39,942 nt of DNA from Azoarcus sp. TTM-91 (GCF_012911025.1 NZ_WUEI01000038.1:1-39942), one strand, 5' to 3'. Counted from the first letter of the stretch, positions 13,515 to 23,114 are shown. Notes: generated by a model not told the origin, from the sequence alone. Made by a program: numbers and translations.

Positions 13515-16500
13515 CTATGACGGCCGCTGTTCCGATGCGACCGCCGCGCCGGCCGGGGGCTGCCATGCCACCACCCGGTTGCGGCCGCTGCGCTTGGCCT
13601 CGTACAGCGCCTGGTCGGCGCGCTCCAGCAGGCCGGTGACGCTGCCTTCCGCCAAGGGGCACAGGCCTATGCTGGCGGTGACCCGCAGCGGGCCGGCGGT
13701 GGTCGGGGCCGGCCGCGCGGCCAGCGCTTCCCGCAGCCGTTCGGCCAGGGGGTAGCCGCCTTCCGCGCTGCTGCCGGGCAGCAGCACCGCGAACTCTTCC
13801 CCGCCCAGGCGGCCGGGCAGGTCTTCCCGGCGCAGCACGCTGCGCAGGGTGTCGGCGACATGGACGAGCACCTGGTCGCCCACCGCGTGGCCGTGGCTGT
13901 CGTTCACCCGCTTGAAGTGGTCCACGTCCAGCATCAGCAGGCAGCCCGGCTTGCCGGCGCCGGGGCGGGCCAGGGCCTGCTCCAGCTGGGCGAGGAAGGC
14001 GCGGCGGTTGGGCAGGCCGGTGAGGGCGTCGGTCGAGGCCAGCGTCTGCAGGTCGGTCTCGCGCCGCTTGCGCTCGCTGATGTCGCGCATCAGCCACAGC
14101 AGGCCGAAGGGCTGGCCTTGCTGCAGGATGGGAATGCGCTCTATTTCCAGCGTGCGGCCGTCTTCGAGCGTGGCTTCGCGGTGCGCCGGGCCGTTGTCCG
14201 GCCCGAGCACGGCGGCCACCGCCGGCGGCAGCTGGCCGGTGAGGTCCGCGAGCGGCTTGCCGCCGAGGCTGTCCGGAGCCGGCAGGGCCAGCAGCTCGCA
14301 CAGGCTGCGGTTGGCCAGTTGCACCTTGCGCGCTTCGTCCTCGGCGAGCAGGCCGCCGGGGAAGTGTTCGATCACCGCCCGCTGGCGGGCCCGGGCGCCG
14401 GCCAGCTCGGCCTCGATGCGGCGGCGGTCGGTGATGTCTATCAGTGTCCAGATGACGTCGCCTTCCGGCTGCGCCGGGTCCAGCAGGGTGCCGGAAATGT
14501 CGAACCAGCGGGCCTGGCCGTCCTTGTCGTGCAGCGGGTACTCCAGCCGTATGCTGCCGCGGCTGCGCAGCTTCTCGTACTCGGTGCTGAAGCGTTCGAA
14601 CGGGCCTTCGCCGCCGTGGGCGGCGGAGAAGCGGCTGCCGGCCATGTCTTCCCGGCTGGGGGAGAAGATTTCGATGGCGCGGGCATTGGCCTGCAGGATG
14701 ATGCGTTGGGGCGAGACCAGGAAGATGGCGGCGGCGCTGTTGTCCAGCAGGGCGCGGCGCAGGTTGGCGTCCGCCACCCGGGCGCTGATGTCGGTGTGGG
14801 TGCCCATCACCCGCTGCGGCCGGCCGTTCTCCCAGGCCACCACCCGGCCGCGGCATATCACCCACAGCCAGCCGCCAGTCGCGGTGCGCAGCCGCAGCTC
14901 GACGTCGAAGCCCTCGCCCTTGGCTACCTGCCCGGCTATCAGGCTGTCTACCCGCGGGTAGTCGTCCGGATGGGCGAGGCGCTGCCACACTGCCTCGTTC
15001 ACCGCGAAGGCCTGGTCGCGGTAGCCCAGCATCTCGAAGCAGCGGCTGTCCCAGCGGATGCTGCCGGCGGCGAGGTTCCAGTCCCACAGGCCGTCGCGCA
15101 CCGCGGCCACGGTGAGGCGCAGGCGTTCTTCGCTGTCGCGCAGAGCCTGGGCGCGGGCGCGCTCCTCGGTGACGTCGTGGATGTAGCCGTGCCACAGCAC
15201 GCTGCCGTCCTCCTCCCGCTCGGGCTTGGCATGGCCGCGCAGCCAGCGCACCTCGCCGCCGTCGCGCAGGATGCGGTACTCCTCCACCCAGGTGCTGAGC
15301 TGGTCGGCCGAGCGCTGGATGGAAGCCCGCACCCTGGGCTGGTCATCCGGATGCACCCGTTCCAACAGCCGGTTGGCATCGTCCGCCACCTCGGCGGGCA
15401 GCATCTGATAGATGTCCTGCAGGGCCGGGCTGAGATAGGGGAAGGCGCTGCCGCCGTCCGGCCGCAGTCGATACTGATAGACCATGCCCGGCACCTGCGC
15501 CACCAGCTTGTGCAGCTGCGCTTCCAGCGCCTTGCGCTCGGCTTCGGCCTGCTTGCGCGCGGTGATGTCCATGTGGGTGCCGACCATGCGCAGTGGCCGC
15601 TTTTCCGCGTCGCGGCCGGTGATGCGGCCGCGGGCGAGTATCCAGCGGTAGTGGCCGTCGCGGGTGCGCATGCGGTGCTCGGACTCGAAGTAGGCGCTTT
15701 CGCCATACAGGTGGGCGTTCAGCTTGTGCTTCACCGGCGGCTGGTCTTCCGGGTGGATCAGCGCCATGACGTCTTCGTGGGTGGTGCCCAGTTCGCCCGG
15801 CGGATAGCCGAGCATCGCCTCCCAGCGGGTGTTGTAGGAGAGGCGGTCGATGTCCAGCCGCCAGTCCCACAGGCCGAGGTCGCCGCCGTCCAGGGCGAAC
15901 TGCAGGCGCTCCTCGCTCTCGGCCAACAGGGCGTTCTGGCTGCTGCCGCGCAGGTAGAGCAGGGCGATGGCGAAGGCGGCCAGCAGCAGCACGCCGGTGC
16001 CGACGATGTTGCGCAGCAGGCTGTCGGCTACGGTGTCATGCACCTTCGCCAGGGCCGGGCCGCGGGCGATGCCGACCGCCACCACCAGCGGGTAGTCGCT
16101 GGTGCGGTGCCAGGCGTAGTAGCGGTCCTGCCCGTCCCTGCTGGGCTGCAGGCGGATGTTGCCGCTGTCGCCAGCGCGCGCCAGCCGGCTGCTCAGCGCT
16201 GGCGGCAAGGCGCCGCCCAGCACTTCGTCCTGCAGGCGGGTGCGGGCGAGGTAGGCGCCATCGTCGCGCAGCAGGGTGGCGATGTCGTCGGCGCCGGTGA
16301 CGGCGCGGCGGAAGGCATCGGCGAGGTAGTCGGGGGAAATGGAGAGCACCAGCACGCCGGCGAAGCCCCGCTCGTCATGCAGCGCGCGGCCGAACTGCAC
16401 CACCCATTTGCCGGTGGCGCGGCCCACGATGGGCCGGCTGACGTGCAGCCGGCCGTCATCTTCGCTGTCACGCAGGCGCTGGAACAGTTCGCGGTCCGAG

Positions 16501-16919
16501 GCGTTGGGCCGGGGCAGGCCGGCGGGCAGCTCGCGGCTGGAATAGACGAGGTTCCCGCGGGCGTCCGCCACCGTGATCTGCACGATGCTGCCCTCGGGAA
16601 AGGTCTCTATCGCCACCTGGGTGGAGTGCAGGAAGGCCTGGGTGTCACCGCGCAGATACTCGGCGGCGAGGTTGCGGCTGACGACGTCCAGTCCGGCCGT
16701 CAGGGTGGAAACCTGCAGCGCCAGCGCGCTGGCCATCTGCTGCGAGCGGAGCTCCACCTGGTGCTCGCTGTCCGCCACCCAGTTGCGGTGGGTTTCCAGC
16801 AGCAGTACCCAGTAGACCGCGCAGGCGAGGCCCAGCGCGGCCAGCGCTGCTGCCGCGTTGCTGCTGCTGTTGCGGCTGATCCGGGACAGCCAGTCGAAGT
16901 GCTTGCGGATGCGCGTCAT
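13515..16919 (-). CDS. Membrane diguanylate cyclase with Cache and multiple PAS domains
   Basis: A 1134-residue protein. A first membrane helix lies at about 22-42, a periplasmic double-Cache sensor at about 45-300 and a second helix at about 305-330. Then come about five PAS/PAC units up to about 960 (PAC endings such as VGTHMDITARK, HGYIHDVTEER, MGTHTDISAR, WTLIDITDRRR, LWLMRDISERK). The C-terminal GGDEF domain starts at STDALTGLPNRRAF and has LDVDHFKRVNDSHGHAVGD and an intact GGEEF signature. RRED five residues before GGEEF is a proper RxxD inhibitory site. It should make c-di-GMP in response to extracellular and redox or ligand cues. The ATG at 16919 has AAGGA immediately adjacent, so the start is not certain. 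Confidence 0.9.
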   Translation of the reverse strand: MTRIRKHFDWLSRISRNSSSNAAAALAALGLACAVYWVLLLETHRNWVADSEHQVELRSQQMASALALQVSTLTAGLDVVSRNLAAEYLRGDTQAFLHSTQVAIETFPEGSIVQITVADARGNLVYSSRELPAGLPRPNASDRELFQRLRDSEDDGRLHVSRPIVGRATGKWVVQFGRALHDERGFAGVLVLSISPDYLADAFRRAVTGADDIATLLRDDGAYLARTRLQDEVLGGALPPALSSRLARAGDSGNIRLQPSRDGQDRYYAWHRTSDYPLVVAVGIARGPALAKVHDTVADSLLRNIVGTGVLLLAAFAIALLYLRGSSQNALLAESEERLQFALDGGDLGLWDWRLDIDRLSYNTRWEAMLGYPPGELGTTHEDVMALIHPEDQPPVKHKLNAHLYGESAYFESEHRMRTRDGHYRWILARGRITGRDAEKRPLRMVGTHMDITARKQAEAERKALEAQLHKLVAQVPGMVYQYRLRPDGGSAFPYLSPALQDIYQMLPAEVADDANRLLERVHPDDQPRVRASIQRSADQLSTWVEEYRILRDGGEVRWLRGHAKPEREEDGSVLWHGYIHDVTEERARAQALRDSEERLRLTVAAVRDGLWDWNLAAGSIRWDSRCFEMLGYRDQAFAVNEAVWQRLAHPDDYPRVDSLIAGQVAKGEGFDVELRLRTATGGWLWVICRGRVVAWENGRPQRVMGTHTDISARVADANLRRALLDNSAAAIFLVSPQRIILQANARAIEIFSPSREDMAGSRFSAAHGGEGPFERFSTEYEKLRSRGSIRLEYPLHDKDGQARWFDISGTLLDPAQPEGDVIWTLIDITDRRRIEAELAGARARQRAVIEHFPGGLLAEDEARKVQLANRSLCELLALPAPDSLGGKPLADLTGQLPPAVAAVLGPDNGPAHREATLEDGRTLEIERIPILQQGQPFGLLWLMRDISERKRRETDLQTLASTDALTGLPNRRAFLAQLEQALARPGAGKPGCLLMLDVDHFKRVNDSHGHAVGDQVLVHVADTLRSVLRREDLPGRLGGEEFAVLLPGSSAEGGYPLAERLREALAARPAPTTAGPLRVTASIGLCPLAEGSVTGLLERADQALYEAKRSGRNRVVAWQPPAGAAVASEQRPS

Positions 16920-17088
16920 TCCTTGGGAGGCGGCGGGAGAAGAGGTGGGAGGCCGGGCTGTCGCCTGGTTGGGGCCGTCGGCGGGACGACGCGGTATTTC
17001 ATACCTGCAATGGCGGCGCCGGGAAAACGATGACGCCCGAGATGGGCTGGATTAGGATGAAAATACCCGACCCCACCGGAGTTCCGTC

Positions 17089-17469
17089 ATGCCCAGTATC
17101 GAAATCACCGAAGAAAATTTCAATCAGGTCGTAGAAAACAATCCCATCGTCTTCCTGGACTTCTGGGCCACCTGGTGCGGCCCTTGCCGCAGCTTCGGGC
17201 CCATTTTCGAGGCGGCGTCCGAAGCCCACCCGGACATCGTCTTCGGCAAGATAGACACCGATGCCCAGCAGGCGCTGGCGGCCACCTTCCAGATCCGCTC
17301 GGTGCCCACGCTGGCGGCCATACGCGACAACATCATGGTGTTCCGCGAATCCGGCGCGCTGCCGGCGAGTGCGCTGGAGCAGGTGGTGAGCGGCGTGCGC
17401 GGCCTGGACATGGACGAAATCCGCGCCGATATCGCCTCCCAGGAGGCCGGCGGCCAGCAGCCCGGCTGA
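17089..17469 (+). CDS. Thioredoxin-family protein
   Basis: A 126-residue cytoplasmic thioredoxin. NPIVFLDFWATWCGPCRSFGPIFE carries the WCGPC redox centre, and SVPTLAAI has the conserved cis-proline. No signal peptide. It is about 15-20 residues longer at the C-terminus than TrxA (MDEIRADIASQEAGGQQPG), which is typical of a second, non-essential thioredoxin. GGAG lies 7 bases before ATG 17089. It is divergent from the diguanylate cyclase gene and ends 12 bases from the convergent M48 gene. Confidence 0.9.
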   Translation: MPSIEITEENFNQVVENNPIVFLDFWATWCGPCRSFGPIFEAASEAHPDIVFGKIDTDAQQALAATFQIRSVPTLAAIRDNIMVFRESGALPASALEQVVSGVRGLDMDEIRADIASQEAGGQQPG

Positions 17470-17481
17470 GGTCGGGCCGGT

Positions 17482-18996
17482 TCAGCCGAGGCGGGCGGTG
17501 AGCGCCTCCGCCCAGCGCCCGGCTTCTTCCTCCCCCTCTTTGCGGCACAGGTACACGTAGCCGTGCTGCAGGCAGCGCTCGGCCAGGCTGCGGTCTTCGA
17601 TGGCGGCCTGCGCCAGCTCGTCCAGGCCGCGGACATCGCCCGCTTCCATCAGCAGGCGGCCGTAGTGCATGCGCGCCCGCGGAAAGGGGCCGTCCGGCCG
17701 TTGCAGCAGGTGCTTGAACACCGGCAGCGCTTCGGCGGTGCGGTCGCAGTTGGCCAGGGCGCCGCCGTATTCCTGCAACTCGAAGGGGCTGAGGCTTTCC
17801 AGGGGCCGCGGCGACAACTCGGCGATGCGCTGGCGGCTGTCGCGCTGCTCGCGGTGATGGGTCAGCCAGGCGCTCTTCTCTTCTTCCCACCAGGCCTGGT
17901 CGAACTCCTTCGCCAGGGTGTGGGCGAAGCTGCCGAGCAGGGCCTCGGCGGCGGACTTTTCCACCGGCGCCGGCAGTACGGCCGGCACTTCCAGTGCCTC
18001 CAGGCGGTCGCGCAGGCAGGGATGGGTGTCGTTCAGGCTGGATTTGCGCTGCAGCGCCGCCTGCAGCCGCTCCTGGTTGCACCAGTCCAGATGGCTGGCG
18101 GAGAAGGCGGTGCGCATCGAGGAATAGGGCGGAAACAGCGGCTTGGGATGATGCGCCGCCTGGGCGTAGAGGCGCGGCCAGAAGGCGTCGTCTATCCAGT
18201 CCGCCAGCAGTTCGCCGCGGCACAGGCCAGTGCCCGCGGCAGCGTGGCCCACGGTGCGGCCGGCAGCGGCGTCGGCCTGGTACTCGTCCTGGCGGGAGAG
18301 CACGAAGGTATAAGCGTTGAAGTAGGGCGCGAAGCGGCGCAGGCCGCTGTGCAGCAGGCTGTCCAGCCAGTTGCCTTCGCTACCGGAAACCTTGTCCATC
18401 AGCGCGCCGAAGGTCAGGCGCTGGCGGTACACCCAGGCGCCCAGCTTGCCGTGGGCGCCGGACAGGTGGCCGTACTCATGCGCCAGCGTGGCCGCCATTT
18501 CGCGCGGCGCCATGGCGTAGAGATAGGGCAGGCCGAGGATGAGGTGGTTGCGGTGGCCGCCGAACAGGCCGAAGCGCGGCACTTGGGCAATGGCGGCGTT
18601 GAACGAGCGGTCCACCACCACCCGGTGCAGCGGCGGGCCTTTCTGCTTGTGCTGTATGCGGTCTATCAGCTCGAACAGCTTGGGCGCGTCGGCGCGGGTG
18701 ATCTCACGGCCCTCCGGCGGGCTGAGGCGCGTGAGGAAGGCACGCAGCACGGTGTAGAGCAGGCCGGTGAGGAAGAGGGCGAACAGGCCGAGATGGACCA
18801 TCACCCAGACGTTGCGGCTGTCGCGCAGCCAGTGGAAGGCGGTGAAGCCGAGGGCGATGACGAGCAGCAGCACCAGGGCCAGCGCTACGTAGGCAAGGCT
18901 GCTGACGAGCAGCACCTTGCTGCGGAAGGTGGCCGGGTTGTGGTGGGCGTCCAGCTCGAAGCGGCGCACCAGGTATTCGTAACGGCAGTCGTCCAT
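17482..18996 (-). CDS. M48-family membrane metallopeptidase
   Basis: A 504-residue zinc peptidase. Two membrane helices are visible at about residues 30-60 and 65-95. The zinc motif HEYGHLSGAHG (HExxH) comes at about residue 170, with the downstream Glu in SRQDEYQADAAA as the likely third ligand. Residues from about 400 to the end (LSPFELQEYGGALANCDRTAEALPVFKHLLQRPD, ARMHYGRLLMEAGD) look like tetratricopeptide repeats. The family includes HtpX and BepA-type quality-control proteases at the inner membrane or periplasm. ATG 18996 was chosen; a TTG at 19029 would add 11 residues. Neither has a clear Shine-Dalgarno. Confidence 0.88.
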   Translation of the reverse strand: MDDCRYEYLVRRFELDAHHNPATFRSKVLLVSSLAYVALALVLLLVIALGFTAFHWLRDSRNVWVMVHLGLFALFLTGLLYTVLRAFLTRLSPPEGREITRADAPKLFELIDRIQHKQKGPPLHRVVVDRSFNAAIAQVPRFGLFGGHRNHLILGLPYLYAMAPREMAATLAHEYGHLSGAHGKLGAWVYRQRLTFGALMDKVSGSEGNWLDSLLHSGLRRFAPYFNAYTFVLSRQDEYQADAAAGRTVGHAAAGTGLCRGELLADWIDDAFWPRLYAQAAHHPKPLFPPYSSMRTAFSASHLDWCNQERLQAALQRKSSLNDTHPCLRDRLEALEVPAVLPAPVEKSAAEALLGSFAHTLAKEFDQAWWEEEKSAWLTHHREQRDSRQRIAELSPRPLESLSPFELQEYGGALANCDRTAEALPVFKHLLQRPDGPFPRARMHYGRLLMEAGDVRGLDELAQAAIEDRSLAERCLQHGYVYLCRKEGEEEAGRWAEALTARLG

Positions 18997-19110
18997 GCGC
19001 GGGCGCCATATGTGTCTGCTTTGCGACAAATTCTGCGCCGGGTGCTAGCGGCGGTCGCGGCAATAACTCACGCTGGGTAACGTCAGCCCTACCGGTGCGG
19101 GAGAGGGGCG

Positions 19111-19257
19111 TCAGCAGCGGGGCGTGCGCCCGTCCGCCTCGACGCGTTGCACGCTGCGGCTGCTGAGGCCGGCGGCTTCGGCGAGGCGTTCCTGCGACCA
19201 GGCGCGTGCTTCCCGCAGCTGCCGCAGTTTCCGGGTGTCGAGTTTCATGTCGTTCAT
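19111..19257 (-). CDS. Short XRE-family helix-turn-helix protein, probably truncated
   Basis: A 48-residue frame: MNDMKLDTRKLRQLREARAWSQERLAEAAGLSSRSVQRVEADGRTPRC. It contains helices 1-4 of a Cro/XRE domain (WSQERLAEAAGLSSRSVQRVE). Related regulators continue past VEADG with the fifth helix and an effector or membrane region. Here the frame stops at once, and neither of the other two frames continues the family. It may be a decayed regulator. ATG 19257 has GGAG 8 bases upstream. Confidence 0.55.
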   Translation of the reverse strand: MNDMKLDTRKLRQLREARAWSQERLAEAAGLSSRSVQRVEADGRTPRC

Positions 19258-19398
19258 GCTAGAGGCTCCGCTGTCGATGGACGCTTCCAGCATGGGCCAG
19301 GGGCGGGCAGGGCACCACGACAGAAGGACGACAGCGGGGCGACAGGGCGGGCGGAGGCGTCGATCTGCGCCTGGGCGCGGCGGGCCGGCCGCGCCCGC

Positions 19399-20616
19399 TC
19401 AGTACAACAGATAGGCCGCCCGCTCTGCTTCCCAGGCGGCTTCGTCCGCCAGTGCGATCTCGTCCAGCGCGGCCGGCGGTGCGGCCGGGTCGTCCACCCA
19501 TTGCCGCAGCGCTTCGCCGCCGTTGATGAGGTCGATGGCTAGGCGCTCGTGCTCGTACTCGTAGGCGAAGTCGCGCCACAGCGGGTAGTCCGGCTGCTGC
19601 AGGCGCAGCGCCTTGAAGGCCAGGGCCTGCAGGCGCCAGGGGCGGAAGGCGGCGTGGTCGTAGTGGGTCGGGTCTTCCACATGGATCTGCACGCCGTTGC
19701 ACAGCTTGCCGGCGTGCTTGTGGAAGGTGGGCTCGAACCAGCATTCGCGCAGCACGCAGCCGGCCAGCCACCGCGGCGCCAGGCTGCGCATGTCGGCGAT
19801 CAGGCGGTGGGCGTCGATGTCCGGCGCGCCGAACAGTTCCAGCGGCCGGGTGGTGCCGCGGCCTTCGGACAGGGTGGTGCCTTCCAGCATCACCGTGCCG
19901 GCGTAGGCGCGCGCCATCGACAGGTTGGGCGCGTTCGGGCTGGGGTTGATCCAGCTGCGTTCGCCCAGCGGCCAGCCGTAGCCGGGGGCGGCGTCCGGCT
20001 GCCAGCCCTGCATGGCGACGACCTCCAGCTCCACGTCCAGCTTCAGCGTGGCGACGAACCAGCGCGCCAGCTCGCCCATGGTGAGGCCGTGGCGCATCGG
20101 CAGCGGACCGGCGCCGACGAAGCTCTCCCAGCCCGGCCGCAGCAGCGTGCCTTCCACCGGCCGGCCGGCGGGGTTGGGGCGGTCCAGCACCCACACCGCC
20201 TTGCGGTGGGCGGCGGCGGCTTCCAGCACATAGCGCAGGGTGGTGATGAAGGTGTAGATGCGGCAGCCGAGGTCCTGCAGGTCCACCAGCAGCACGTCGA
20301 AGCTGTCCATCATCGCCGCGGTGGGGCGGCGCACCTCGCCGTACAGGCTGAACACCGGGATGCGGTGCAGCGGGTCGAGGTAGTCGGCGGATTCGACCAT
20401 GTTGTCCTGCTTGTCGCCGCGCAGGCCGTGCTGCGGGCCGAAGGCGGCGCTGAGCTTGAGGTCGGGCAGGGCGGCCAGCGCGTCCAGGGCGTGCTCCAGG
20501 CCGCGGGTGAGCGAGGCGGGGTGGGCGAGCAGGGCGAGGCGGCGGCCGGCCAGCGGGCGGCGCAGGCCGGCATCCTGCAGCAGGCGGTCGAGGCCGAAGC
20601 GGGGCGTTGCGGTCAT
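19399..20616 (-). CDS. DUF1343 protein, NamZ-like exo-beta-N-acetylmuramidase
   Basis: A 405-residue protein with the DUF1343 signatures LALLAHPASL, SAAFGPQHGLRGDKQDNM, PVFSLYGEVRRPTAAMMDSFDVLLVDLQDLGCRIYTFITTLRYVLEAA, VLDRPNPAGRPVEG, HGLTMGELARW and GTTLSEGRGTTRPLELFGAPDI. DUF1343 was shown to include NamZ (glycoside hydrolase family 171), which removes terminal N-acetylmuramic acid from peptidoglycan fragments. No signal peptide is seen, so cytoplasmic peptidoglycan recycling is more likely than the exported Bacillus form. It lies 10 bases after the DOMON-like gene, so the two form an operon. Confidence 0.85.
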   Translation of the reverse strand: MTATPRFGLDRLLQDAGLRRPLAGRRLALLAHPASLTRGLEHALDALAALPDLKLSAAFGPQHGLRGDKQDNMVESADYLDPLHRIPVFSLYGEVRRPTAAMMDSFDVLLVDLQDLGCRIYTFITTLRYVLEAAAAHRKAVWVLDRPNPAGRPVEGTLLRPGWESFVGAGPLPMRHGLTMGELARWFVATLKLDVELEVVAMQGWQPDAAPGYGWPLGERSWINPSPNAPNLSMARAYAGTVMLEGTTLSEGRGTTRPLELFGAPDIDAHRLIADMRSLAPRWLAGCVLRECWFEPTFHKHAGKLCNGVQIHVEDPTHYDHAAFRPWRLQALAFKALRLQQPDYPLWRDFAYEYEHERLAIDLINGGEALRQWVDDPAAPPAALDEIALADEAAWEAERAAYLLY

Positions 20617-20626
20617 GGGAGCGTGT

Positions 20627-21202
20627 TCAGGGATGGGTGGGCAGCGGCAGCCAGTCCAGCGTGGCGGTGAAGGCGCGCCGGTCGTGGAAATCGGGCTTGG
20701 GGCGGGGGTGGTGCAGCGCCCAGTAGGCGAGCTTGCCGCCGGCGCTTTCGATGACGGCGCTGAGCCCGAGCTGCAACCGGGCTTCCGGTGCGCGTGGCGG
20801 CAGCGCGGCGGGGTCGAGCAGGATCTCGGCGATCAGCGTGCCGCTCTCGCGGCGCACCTGCTGCAGCCGCGGCGGCTGCGGCGGCGGGGCGTCCGGGTCG
20901 CGTTCGCGGCTGGCGCAGAAGCGGTAGGCGGCCCACTGGCCGGAGGGCGCGAAGTTGAACTCCAGGTAGGCGGCCTCGTCCGCGCGGGCGATGAAGGCTT
21001 CGAAGCAGGTGTGCTGCCACAGCCCGTCCGCGGCGGCCGGCAAGGTGGCGGGCGGCAGGCGCAGGGCGTCGAAATCCGCCTGCAGGCGGTAGACCAGGCG
21101 CAAACCGCCGTCCGCAGCGACGTCGACGGCGGCGGTGAGCTGCCGCACCGGGCCGGCGGCAGTGGTCGGATGGGGCAGCAGCGTGAGTAGCGGGGACACC
21201 AT
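20627..21202 (-). CDS. DOMON-like domain protein
   Basis: A 191-residue protein. LWQHTCFEAFIARADEAAYLEFNFAPSGQWAAYRFCASRERD followed by LQLGLSAVIESAGGKLAYWALHHPRPKPDFHDRRAFTATLD is the DOMON-like beta-sandwich pattern often encoded beside murB or cell-wall recycling genes. DOMON folds bind haem or sugars; which applies is unknown. The last residues (FHDRRAFTATL) are the family's usual ending. Directly upstream of the NamZ-like gene, which supports a carbohydrate-binding role. Confidence 0.75.
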   Translation of the reverse strand: MVSPLLTLLPHPTTAAGPVRQLTAAVDVAADGGLRLVYRLQADFDALRLPPATLPAAADGLWQHTCFEAFIARADEAAYLEFNFAPSGQWAAYRFCASRERDPDAPPPQPPRLQQVRRESGTLIAEILLDPAALPPRAPEARLQLGLSAVIESAGGKLAYWALHHPRPKPDFHDRRAFTATLDWLPLPTHP

Positions 21203-21461
21203 GGGAGCGGGCGGGGGAGGAGCGGCTGCCTATGGTAGCCCATGCGTCAGGCTGGCGAGCCGGCGCCGGGGTGCGGCGTGGCAAAGCACACGCTCGCGGC
21301 GGCGGTGGCGGACGGGCGGTCGCGGGCGTGGCCGCGGGCCGGCGGGCGATCAGAGCCCGCGGCGTGCTCCTCCCGTCCTTCTCCTGCGCGGCGCAGGGGT
21401 CTGCCGTCCGGCCGGTGGTTGAATAGAATCGCGCTCTTTCCCGCCTGTTTTGCCGCCCGCC

Positions 21462-22361
21462 ATGAACGCTGCCTTCCCCATCCGCTACGTCGAACCGGTG
21501 TATCGCCCGCCCAGCGAGGCGGAGTCGCTGATCCTGCCGGTGACCGACGGCTGTTCCTGGAACAAGTGCACCTTCTGCGAGATGTACACCGCGCCGCAGA
21601 AGCGCTTTCGCGCCCGCGACGAAGACGAGGTGATGGACAGCATCCGCCGCAGCGGCGAGGTCTTCGGCGATCAGGTGCGGCGCGTCTTCCTCGCCGATGG
21701 CGATGCGCTGGTGCTGCCCACCCGCCGGCTGCTCGCCATCCTGGAGGCGATACGCAGCCACCTGCCCTCGGTGCGCCGCATCTCCAGCTACTGTCTGGCG
21801 CGCAACCTCAAGCGCAAGACGGTGGCCGAACTGGTGGCGCTGCGCGAGGCCGGGCTGCAGTTCGCCTACCTGGGCGCTGAGTCCGGCGACGACGAGGTGC
21901 TGGCGCGGGTGAACAAGGGCGAGACCCACGATTCCACCCGCGAGGCGCTGGACAAGCTGGGCGAGGCCGGCATCACCCGCTCGGTGATGCTGCTCAACGG
22001 CCTGGGCGGCGAGGCGCTGAGTACGCAGCATGCGGACAACTCGGCACGGCTGATCAACGCCACCCAGCCGGAGTACCTGGCGACGCTGGTGGTGAGCTTT
22101 CCGCGCGGCGATGCGCGTTTGAAGGCGGGCTTCCCGGACTGGCAACCGTTGTCGCAGCAGGGCCTGTTCGTGGAGATGGAGCGCTTGCTGTCGCAGCTGG
22201 AGCTGCGCCGCACCGTGTTCCGCTCGGACCACGCCTCCAACTGGCTGGTGCTCAAGGGCACGCTGGGCGCGGACAAGGACAGGCTGCTCGCCCAGGTGCG
22301 GGCGGCCATCGCCGCGCCGGAGCAGGCGCCGCTGCGGCCGGCCTGGGCGCGCGGGCTGTGA
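21462..22361 (+). CDS. Radical SAM protein
   Basis: A 299-residue protein. The iron-sulfur motif DGCSWNKCTFCEMY gives C-x4-C-x2-C rather than the usual C-x3-C-x2-C. It is followed by VFLADGDALVLPTRRL (SAM-binding GGE-equivalent) and YLGAESGDDEVLARVNKG, TREALDKLGEAGI, typical of the Elp3/MiaB-like superfamily barrel. The chemistry is not known. ATG 21462 was preferred to TTG 21450. It ends convergent to lrgB. Confidence 0.86.
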   Translation: MNAAFPIRYVEPVYRPPSEAESLILPVTDGCSWNKCTFCEMYTAPQKRFRARDEDEVMDSIRRSGEVFGDQVRRVFLADGDALVLPTRRLLAILEAIRSHLPSVRRISSYCLARNLKRKTVAELVALREAGLQFAYLGAESGDDEVLARVNKGETHDSTREALDKLGEAGITRSVMLLNGLGGEALSTQHADNSARLINATQPEYLATLVVSFPRGDARLKAGFPDWQPLSQQGLFVEMERLLSQLELRRTVFRSDHASNWLVLKGTLGADKDRLLAQVRAAIAAPEQAPLRPAWARGL

Positions 22362-22386
22362 GTTGGCGCTGGAGCGTCATGGAGAG

Positions 22387-22409
22387 GCGGCCGTCCTGTC
22401 GCCGGCCGC
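22387..22409. terminator. Hairpin between the radical SAM gene and lrgB
   Basis: GCGGCCG (22387-22393) and CGGCCGC (22403-22409) form a 7-bp perfect stem with a 9-base loop between two convergent genes. There is no T-run, so it may be a rho-assisted or structural end. Confidence 0.45.
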
Positions 22410-22415
22410 TGGTGC

Positions 22416-23114
22416 TCACAGCAGGTGGGCGACCAGCGGCGACACCAGCAGGTTGAACAGGCCGGTCAGCACCATCAGCAGGCCGGCCACCGAACCCTCG
22501 CGGCTGCCCAGCTCGTAGGCCTTGGCGGTGCCGGCGCCGTGGGCGCCGACGCCGAACAGCGCGCCGCGCGCCAGCTCCGTCTTCAGCGGCAGCAGGCGCA
22601 GCACCAGCGTGCCGCCGAACATGCCGAAGATGCCGGTGATCATGACGAAGGCGGCGGTCAGTTCCGGCACGCCGCCGAGGTCGCGCGACATTTCCATCGC
22701 GAACGGCGTGGTGATGGAGCGCGGCAGCAGCGAGCGCGCCACCTCGCCATCCAGCGCCAGCGAGCGCGCCAGCAACCAGGAGCTGGCCAGCGCCATCGCG
22801 GTACCGGCCACCATGCCGGCACCCAGCGCCGGCCAGTGGCGGGCCAGCAGCGCGCGCTGCTCCCAGATGGGCACCGCGAAAGCAACCGTCGCCGGGCCGA
22901 GCAAACCGATCAGCCAGCCGGTGTCGCGGGCGTACTCGGCATAGCTGGTGTTGCTGGGAATGGCGAGGAGGAACAGCAGCACAGGCACCAGCAGGATGGG
23001 CGACAGCCAGAAGCGGCGGTAGCGCCGGTGCAGCGCGCGGGTGGCGACGTAGCCGAGCAGCGTCACCGCCAGCCAGAACAGGGCGGCGAGGCTGGGGCTG
23101 AGGTGGGCGTTCAT
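22416..23114 (-). CDS. lrgB: LrgB-family membrane protein
   Basis: A 232-residue inner-membrane protein with six or more hydrophobic segments. PSNTSYAEYARDTGWLIGLLGPATVAFAVPIWEQ and SLLPRSITTPFAMEMSRDLGGVPELTAAFVMITGIFG and FGVGAHGAGTAKAYELG are the LrgB/CidB (YohK) signatures. The pair with LrgA is proposed to control murein hydrolase export or to act in transport of pyruvate or glycolate-like metabolites. The gene starts 12 bases after the lrgA stop, so they form an operon. Confidence 0.9.
   Translation of the reverse strand: MNAHLSPSLAALFWLAVTLLGYVATRALHRRYRRFWLSPILLVPVLLFLLAIPSNTSYAEYARDTGWLIGLLGPATVAFAVPIWEQRALLARHWPALGAGMVAGTAMALASSWLLARSLALDGEVARSLLPRSITTPFAMEMSRDLGGVPELTAAFVMITGIFGMFGGTLVLRLLPLKTELARGALFGVGAHGAGTAKAYELGSREGSVAGLLMVLTGLFNLLVSPLVAHLL

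Noticed and set aside
13860..17033. 1057-codon plus-strand frame opposite the diguanylate cyclase
   Set aside because: Shadow of the minus-strand gene with Cache, PAS and GGEEF motifs; it shows Val/Gly/His-rich antisense composition.
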